A stretch of DNA of 64,000 bases, taken from positions 546,118,971 through 546,182,970 of the forward strand of contig CM062297.1 in NCBI GenBank assembly GCA_031216915.1, written 5' to 3'. The notes under the pieces were generated by a model. That model searched no databases and was not told where the DNA came from. It saw nothing but the letters and a program-made list of their open reading frames with translations. The DNA is from Pictodentalium vernedei (taxonomy: Eukaryota > Mollusca > Scaphopoda > Dentaliida > Dentaliidae). Numbering within the stretch: position 1 is the stretch's first letter; the number at the start of each line of letters is the position of its first letter. The position numbers were made by a program, and so were the translations under genes. Of this stretch, positions 58,220-64,000 are shown piece by piece.

Positions 58220-58690
58220 CTATCTCCTAGAAGGCTTGATGGATGACTCCCGGTTTTTCAAAACTAAACTGTTGGAGCTTTCTCCACTCCTTTTTTGCAA
58301 CCGCCATGGTCATATACCGGGGCCGCTACCAAACCGGCTTTGCTGTTTGGTTTTCTATTCTCTTCTTCCCTTAAAATTGCCATCGCACGACATTATATTC
58401 TGGCTCGCCATCACGGTGGGACTCAAACCTCTACCATCGCCGAGCTGGAACCGAATAGAGCCCACTCTCCAATAGTCTTAATAGCGTGGAGGGATTGGGT
58501 ATTGACAATCTATCACTCCAACGTAAACTGCCGGGAATTCTAACCGCGTGCATACCCCCTCAGACCCCATTTGAGGCAATAGGAAAGCTTGGCCTGTGTG
58601 ATCCAAGTGAAATAAAGTAAGGTTAACCGAGTCGCAAGGGATTTGTAAATCCCACATCGTCCCTGCGCGCCTTCGGCGCTCTAAAACCTT
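58220..58690 (+). mobile_element. Third copy of the ORF1 element's 3' end
   Basis: Ends with CATCGTCCCTGCGCGCC and the TTC-loop hairpin found at the ends of copies 1 and 2. The upstream 350 bp (CCGGGGCCGCTACCAAACCG onward) is unlike the other copies and may be the 3' part of a related longer element. Confidence 0.45.
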
Positions 58691-59029
58691 TCATTCATTC
58701 ATTGTTGACACCAAACAACTATACTCTATCATCATATTGTTTTTATTAGAATATCGTCCCAAGAAGTGTGCATATCTTACAAGCAGACGTGTTGTTACTG
58801 TTATCGTCTTATTCGGGGTTTTGTAGTCGTAAAAGCGGTACAATTCACACTTCTATATTGGTGACACAAAGTGTGAAGCGTAATCTTATGTCCCGTTATA
58901 ACGGTAGTTATAGAACATAAATGCAATTATATAGGACGCCTTCATAACGGTACATTTGCTTCTGTGGGGACTTTCTTAAAGCCGGAAATGTAACGATAGC
59001 CAGGGCCAGCCCATATTTGTTGTAAGTAA

Positions 59030-59360
59030 ATCAGGGATGCCAAATGTGCCACTCTGGGGAAGTGGAGACCCTGGAACATTTCTCTTCGAATGCCCACAGT
59101 ATATACCTCATAGAATAAAATTTACTGGAAGAATAATGAAGAAATGGGGTGAGGAAACAAAGGATAGATGGCCGAGGGGGGACATGAGGGAGAGGGTAGG
59201 AATGCTTATTGAAGAAATTTAAAACGAGGAAGTGATTATTAAACAGTTTATATCGGAATGCTGGGTGGAGAGGGGGTGGGGGTGCAGGGGGAATGATGGC
59301 TTTCTCTTATGAGGACCGCGACAAATCAGCGACTGGCCAAAGAGTTATTATTATTATAAT
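59030..59360 (+). pseudogene. LINE ORF2 C-terminus with (TTA)n tail, copy 2
   Basis: CQMCHSGEVETLEHF followed, after a one-base shift, by LFECPQYIPHRIKFTGRIMK. This is the complete C-x2-C...H...C motif and matches 27050-27300. The 3' end (GACCGCGACAAATCAGCG, then GTTATTATTATTAT) also matches. A short 5'-truncated insertion in the 3.98-kb element. Confidence 0.85.
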
Positions 59361-59799
59361 CAGTATAGTTAGAAGCAAAATATTCGAGAATCAGAAATTA
59401 AAGACATTTATCAATCTTTATTGTAATTTTCATCAGCCTGTGCGCCTGTTAGTAGCGACGCCAGACAATTTTTCGTGAGGTGGGGGAGTGCCTGTTGGCA
59501 TTGGTTTTTTTTACTGCAATTAAATAATCTCTCAGTTCTGTTTCCAACTCTCCAGTCCCACTTCAAAAAGCTCCCTGTCTATGTTTTGTCAGGTTTTGCT
59601 GTTTTCATCCTGAAAATGTGCCGTTAACAAGTTCATTCACTTGTGTAAACGTAACTAAAATTTTCATCTTCGACTTTTTTCCGGATCCGGATTTGGCCCC
59701 TGAATCCGGATCCGGAAAAAAAGTCACAAAAAATGACCGAATCCGCTCCGGATCCGGATCCGGAAAAAAGTTTGTCCCGTGTTTTTATTTCTTTTTACT

Positions 59800-61360
59800 G
59801 ATTTCGCGGGATTTTGCCTATTTTTATGTAACGTTTTTGATTAAAATCTAAATATATTTACAAGCCTTTGTCCTGACCCTTATGCTTAAAATGAGATAAC
59901 AGTCTTAATTGTTTGATCCTGATACTTGAATCTGACATTTTTAAAGTTAGTTTAGACCATTTAAACAATTAAGAATGTTCTCTTGGACAAAACCAAAGCA
60001 AATTCCTGCACCACCTCAACATCTTGTAAAATCTGATCCGAAACATGAAAAAACAAAAATTAAAAATGCATGCAAAACATTTCCTCTCCGATATTGCTCC
60101 TCTCCGATATTGCCCCCCACCCCCCCACCCCCCCCACCCCTTCCATGATATGACTCACTGCAACCATTTTTTCTTGAAAAATTAATACACAGAGGCTAAA
60201 TTATCATGAGAGCGGATGCATTGTTGCTTTTTCTCATCACAGGCAATCATAGTAAAGACTCAGATTTGGACTTGAGGTGGTCAAAATCTAATAATAGCTG
60301 CAGCGAGATTTGAGAAGGTAATTGCACTCCTGGGCAAACTGAGAAGGGTAATTATTTTTAGATACTTTCTAGAACGCCAGACCTAGTGTCACGTGTTGTA
60401 CCTTGATACTTCTTTCCTATATCAATTACTATGTATTTTGTTATTCTGCAGACTCTGACACTTCTTACGATTACGATGGGGAGGAGAGTAATAACTAATA
60501 ATTCATCAGAAAAGGGAGTGATGAAAACCCATAATCGTCGACTTTGAAACTGTAGTCGATTTTGGGTGTTTCCGACGATTAGTCGACTTCTCGATTAATC
60601 ATTTTTTTTAAATTTAAAAAAATCGATTTTTTTTTATTTAAATCAGATTTTTTTTAATTAAATCGATTTATTTGATTTTTATTTCCATACTATAAATTAT
60701 TCACCAGAGGCTACTTTTTCTCACATGATTCCTTTAGATAAAAGAAACTGAGTGTATTGGTAACAGTTTGTATCAATGGTTGCCCAAAGAATGGACACAA
60801 ATAACTGATACTAAAACATTTACCTGTGTTTAACCATTTCAGTCTTTTAGGTGGTATGGCGGGAAGAATTCCAGAACATATATTGCACAGAATGGACATT
60901 TGGCATAGATGGAAATAGAGAGGAATCATTGAAACTTGTGTTTTCTCATTGTTACGGCATTGCTGGAAGGAAGGTGACTTCATGAAAATCATTTATACTT
61001 TTGATACTTAAATCACTAATCGTTGTTCTTGGAGTTGATTTCGCATTTTTGACGGGTTCATTGAAAGATTATCATATAAATGGTTTAAAAACTATGTTCA
61101 CTTAAATATAGTAGTTTCATGTTAGCTGAAAATTATGTAAACTTATAAATGATTCGGGAACATTTAACTTCCCTACAGCATGTTCCAGCATTCAAGACAC
61201 AGTGAGATGCATATTCCCACTCCATAGATTAGTTCTAACTGTCATAAACAAGGGCTAATGACTATATTTCAACAGTTAATATGCATTCCATCTTGTTTCA
61301 GCTCATTTCCAAGTTGTTTTGAAAATATTTCTGAATAATTGTAAATTTTTGATTAATGAT
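59800..61360. other. AT-rich unrecognised DNA
   Basis: Poly(C)/CCCCCACC near 60112-60139 and an A/T-only stretch with repeated AATCGATTT at 60590-60670. The minus-strand frame at 60992-60711 has scattered Cys/His but no clean zinc-finger spacing. Confidence 0.35.
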
Positions 61361-61370
61361 AGGCCTAGTG

Positions 61371-61791
61371 CAGAGGAGGTGGAAGTTCGATAAAAGTGGA
61401 GGGGCACACATTTTCAAGGCATTATGGTCCAGTCCAACGGCGAGAAATGTTGCAATCGTGTATCGGTTAATGTTCCGTGACACACTATAGTGTCTCGCTT
61501 TGATGAGCATGCCATGGTGTGGCCACAGTTCTGTCCATTTCTTCCACTTCAATCATCTTCCAATCCGAAGGCCAGCCTTCGAGTTGGAAGATGGTCGAAG
61601 TAGAAGAAACGGACAGAAGCGACCGAAGGTGGGATTCATTGGCCCAATGTTGTTTTGATTTGCAAATAATATATGATTAATGCCTGTATATTAGCACGTT
61701 TGCATGCGCCCATTTTAACTCATGGTGAAACCACGCAACGTGTCTGTGGAAAAAAGTGGAGGGCCAGTGTCCCCTGGCTCCACCGCCTCTG
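61371..61791. mobile_element. hAT-like MITE, CAGAGG ends
   Basis: CAGAGGAGGTGGA and TCCACCGCCTCTG form the ends, flanked by GCCTAGTG and GCTTAGAG (8 bp, two mismatches). Inside is a long hairpin (61524-61617): TTCTGTCCATTTCTTCCACT ... AGTAGAAGAAACGGACAGAA. Confidence 0.65.
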
Positions 61792-62096
61792 GCTTAGAGT
61801 AAAATCTAAACAAAGTGAATCATGATACCATGGAAGCCTAGGGAAAGACTACACAGGCAACAAATCCAATGTCTCATTCAGTACTGTGAAAACATTTCTG
61901 CTAAAACAGGAGGAGGCAGTAAACAAATATAGGAAGGTATGTCGGGATGGATGGGTATCTGAGAAGGCTGGATCCACTTTCTTACATCCTCTTGTGCATG
62001 TTTTGCTTTCACCCTAAAATTCACTTTTAAAGACAAAATTCAACATTTTATGTTGATTAAAACACATTATACGCCAATACAGACCATTAATAGGTA

Positions 62097-62222
62097 CAGT
62101 ACAGCCGTGGACTGGTCACTTTCCACGCGTGGGCAATATTTCAACGGACGTAATAATATTAGATTCCAAACACTCATCATAGGGAATAATCATCAAAAAT
62201 TCAATTAATGAAGCACCGGGTA
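62097..62222 (+). mobile_element. Half of a palindromic MITE
   Basis: CAGTACAGCCGTGGACTGGT through AATTAATGAAGCACCGGGTA matches the left half of 32036-32281 and stops at the hairpin centre. Confidence 0.8.
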
Positions 62223-62261
62223 CAAATCGTTCAACCGCAATTACAATTTGAGTCGCTAGCG

Positions 62262-62340
62262 ATAGCTAGAAATCGTCCCCTGAGTTTCAGTGTGCTCTGC
62301 GTGCCATTAGATGCATAGAATTGAAACTCGGGGTACGAAA
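62262..62340. repeat. Hairpin MITE, TCGTCCCC ends, diverged
   Basis: TCGTCCCCTGAGTTTCAGTG mirrored by ATTGAAACTCGGGGTACGA. Relative of 797-872. Confidence 0.6.
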
Positions 62341-62455
62341 TAGTAACACGGGTTCCCCTCGGAAATTTGGTTGTCGATAAAATGTGTTCTTTTTGTTGAC
62401 TGTTGTCAAATGAATTGCTGAGTGTCCTAATAATTATTTTTATAGACGTGAAGAC

Positions 62456-62631
62456 GTGTAATAAACACAGAACGACATGCGTGTGTGAATGGGTTAATCG
62501 ATATGGCACTTGTGCCATCGCGGAAGGATAAAATTCGAGGCCTGCCGCCTCTCGTTTTATCCTTCTGCGCTAGCAATCTACCATATCGATTAACCCATTC
62601 ACACACACGTGTCGTTCTGTGTATTTATCAC
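62456..62631. mobile_element. Palindromic MITE, GTGTAATAAACAC ends
   Basis: Stem of ~50 bp: GTGTAATAAACACAGAACGA and GGGTTAATCGATATGG mirrored by CCATATCGATTAACCC and TCGTTCTGTGTATTTATCAC. A second inner stem AAGGATAAAA / TTTTATCCTT. Single copy here. Confidence 0.75.
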
Positions 62632-62639
62632 CTCTTGTT

Positions 62640-63040
62640 GTTCATAGCTCCTGCTTGATGAGGGTAAATAATCGGACCTACTTAGAAGAGAACCCGTAAA
62701 GTGCTTGGGCTGAGAAAACTTGGGATGAATCAGATTGTACCGTATACAAACTCAAATTAATATAATTTAAAAAGCCTGTATAGCTTTGAACAAATAAAAA
62801 TAACATTAACACTATATTTTCAGAAGACTTTCCAGCTTGAAAAAGCGAACTGTAACCCATGCCATCTGATATAGCTAATTTGAATTTCAGATCAGCAGGA
62901 CATCCACTCTTACTGTCAGGGTGATGTCTCACCAAAGACCAAGAAATCCATATGAATGGACATTCACCATTAGTTTGGGGAAGCTATATTCTACCACACT
63001 GGTATATACCATGCCATCAAATTGTGACAAAGTTTATTGG
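62640..63040. other. Unrecognised DNA
   Basis: No coding motif or repeat found. Confidence 0.3.
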
Positions 63041-63045
63041 ATATG

Positions 63046-63105
63046 TTAACCCTTTACCCAACGTAACGGTCAAAACCTCCCAGCGCTATTCACAAAAATT
63101 AATTT
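63046..63105 (-). mobile_element. TTAA MITE family A fragment
   Basis: TTAACCCTTTACCCAACGTA through CAGCGCTATTCACAAAAAT, then unrelated sequence. Confidence 0.75.
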
Positions 63106-63377
63106 ACGTGGGGATTAATCTTCAAGCTTCGAATAGCCCAACAACTTCATTTTTTCTGAAGATGTTAAAATAGACTTCTTCCAGCTTTTCTAATAGAGAT
63201 ATGTAGGTCTCGAACAGTCTTAAAAGCAAAAACAATGGAACAATTAATAAAACTTCAACAGCTTTTCTAGCTATCATAAAAATCTACTTACAAAAATAAA
63301 GCTGTAGAACCATGTATGCACTTCAGTTTACATTGTTTTGGGAATTGCATCGAAGACAATTAAAAAAAATACATAAG

Positions 63378-63482
63378 TGTGGGGGGGGGGGGGGGGGGGG
63401 CGAAAATGGTCCGGCGCGAATTTTGGGCATATCTTCCTACATTTTTTTACTGTCCCCCCCCCCCCCACCCCACCCCACCCTG
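63378..63482. repeat. Poly(G)/poly(C) pair
   Basis: About 20 G at 63380-63399 and about 14 C at 63455-63468 with ~55 bp between. Same layout as 36368-36510, possibly another homopolymer-bounded MITE. Confidence 0.6.
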
Positions 63483-63671
63483 GTTAAAATACGATAGAAT
63501 TACTGGCAACTAGCTACCGGTACACTACATCAACCGCAATATATTATATTATGGCGAAATTACTGGACTAAATGAACTATTTTTCTTAATGCTTGCCTTT
63601 TTTGTTCGATCATGGAAAATGAGGAACTGATATTCGGTTTTTCTAAATTTCACCAGAAAGATGTTCAGCTG

Positions 63672-64000
63672 ACATTTATTTATTAATTAAGGTTTAACGA
63701 CGCTTTCAACTTCCAGGGTCATATTATGTCGGACAAATTGACAGGTAGCGGTAGCCGAAGCACTCGGAGAGAACAACTGAGAAAAAGTGAGGAACTGCCA
63801 ACTTACTAACTCCACACAGCTAGTTTCGGTTAAAGGCTTGTGCACCATCGACGTGCAGATCGCCTTAACACACAACGCCACCGTGCTCTGACTTGGGAAA
63901 TTGGGATTAAGTGTCTTGCAAGGACACAACGCAGATGACGTGGGTCAGGTTCGAACCTACGGGCTTTCGATTGAGAGTCCTATGTTCTAACCAATGAGGC
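63672..64000 (-). mobile_element. tRNA-derived SINE running off the right edge
   Basis: Left end TTTATTTATTAATTAAGG, then the shared body. On the minus strand the head has TTGGTTAGAACATAGG (box A-like) and GGTTCGAACCTGACC (box B). The 5' end coincides with the window edge. Confidence 0.85.

Larger units (their letters stand above)
55799..59778. mobile_element. 3.98-kb element with CCGGATCC-rich terminal repeats
   Basis: The left end GGGACAAACTTTTTTCCGGA is the reverse complement of the right end TCCGGAAAAAAGTTTGTCCC. The inverted repeats run ~100 bp and hold multiple TCCGGATCCGG units. GTGTTTTTA sits directly outside both ends (55790-55798 and 59779-59787), a perfect 9-bp target duplication. 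Nine-base duplications with long terminal repeats starting GGG suggest a Mutator-like (MULE) element. The interior holds a candidate exon, two ORF1-type retroelement pieces and a LINE 3' end; no clear MULE transposase was recognised. Confidence 0.75.

Noticed and set aside
60711-60992. Cys/His-containing minus-strand ORF, possible zinc finger
   Set aside because: Spacing of Cys and His fits no standard finger and no splice or repeat context supports it.

Overview
The window is eukaryotic. Coding sequence occurs in short exons with GT/AG splice junctions and very long introns, and the DNA between is packed with SINEs, MITEs, foldback elements, LINE relics and tandem repeats. The repeat types (5S- and tRNA-headed SINEs, hAT-like and TTAA-specific MITEs, satellite-carrying elements with short inverted ends) and the gene content suggest an invertebrate animal, probably marine. 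I cannot place it to phylum from sequence alone.

One host gene is clear, on the minus strand: a PDZ protein of the Zasp52/LDB3/PDLIM (PDZ-LIM, Z-disc) type. Its first coding exon is at 49660-49553, the second at 19751-19600 and the third at 4476-4338. Reading phases match exactly (0, then 2/1) and together they encode one complete PDZ domain of 133 residues followed by a WKPKVTP stretch. LIM-domain exons, if present, lie beyond the left edge. Introns 1 and 2 are about 29.8 kb and 15.1 kb and hold most of the repeats described here.

Layout. 1-4330: 5S-headed SINE, LINE 3' end, tRNA-headed SINE, AT-rich unique DNA. 4338-4476: exon 3. 4480-19600 (intron 2): TTAA MITEs, an ancestral repeat present twice, a 3.9-kb foldback element (8484-12396), SINEs, three copies of a hairpin-bearing repeat and a 240-bp tandem repeat. 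19600-19751: exon 2. 19752-49552 (intron 1): more TTAA MITEs, three elements with 145-bp satellite arrays and 12-bp inverted ends (22.4-25.3 kb and 31.8-35.5 kb), a second foldback element holding a LINE fragment (25.3-28.0 kb), a 270-bp tandem array beside a tiny zinc-finger ORF (37.1-38.0 kb), LINE relics, and many long poly(G)/poly(C) tracts. 49553-49660: exon 1. 49660-64000: upstream or intergenic DNA with hAT-like elements, two opposed copies of an ORF1-type retroelement gene (54.2 and 57.9 kb), and a 3.98-kb element (55799-59778) with CCGGATCC-rich terminal repeats and a 9-bp target duplication.

Most long open frames here are by-products of low-complexity or repeat DNA. The supported coding items are the three PDZ exons, the ORF1-type frames, several LINE reverse-transcriptase remnants, one candidate exon (56820-56625) and one 42-codon zinc-finger ORF. 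Repeat ages can be ordered from nesting: a SINE inside a TTAA MITE, TTAA MITEs inside SINEs, a LINE inside a hAT-like element, and retroelements inside the 3.98-kb element.
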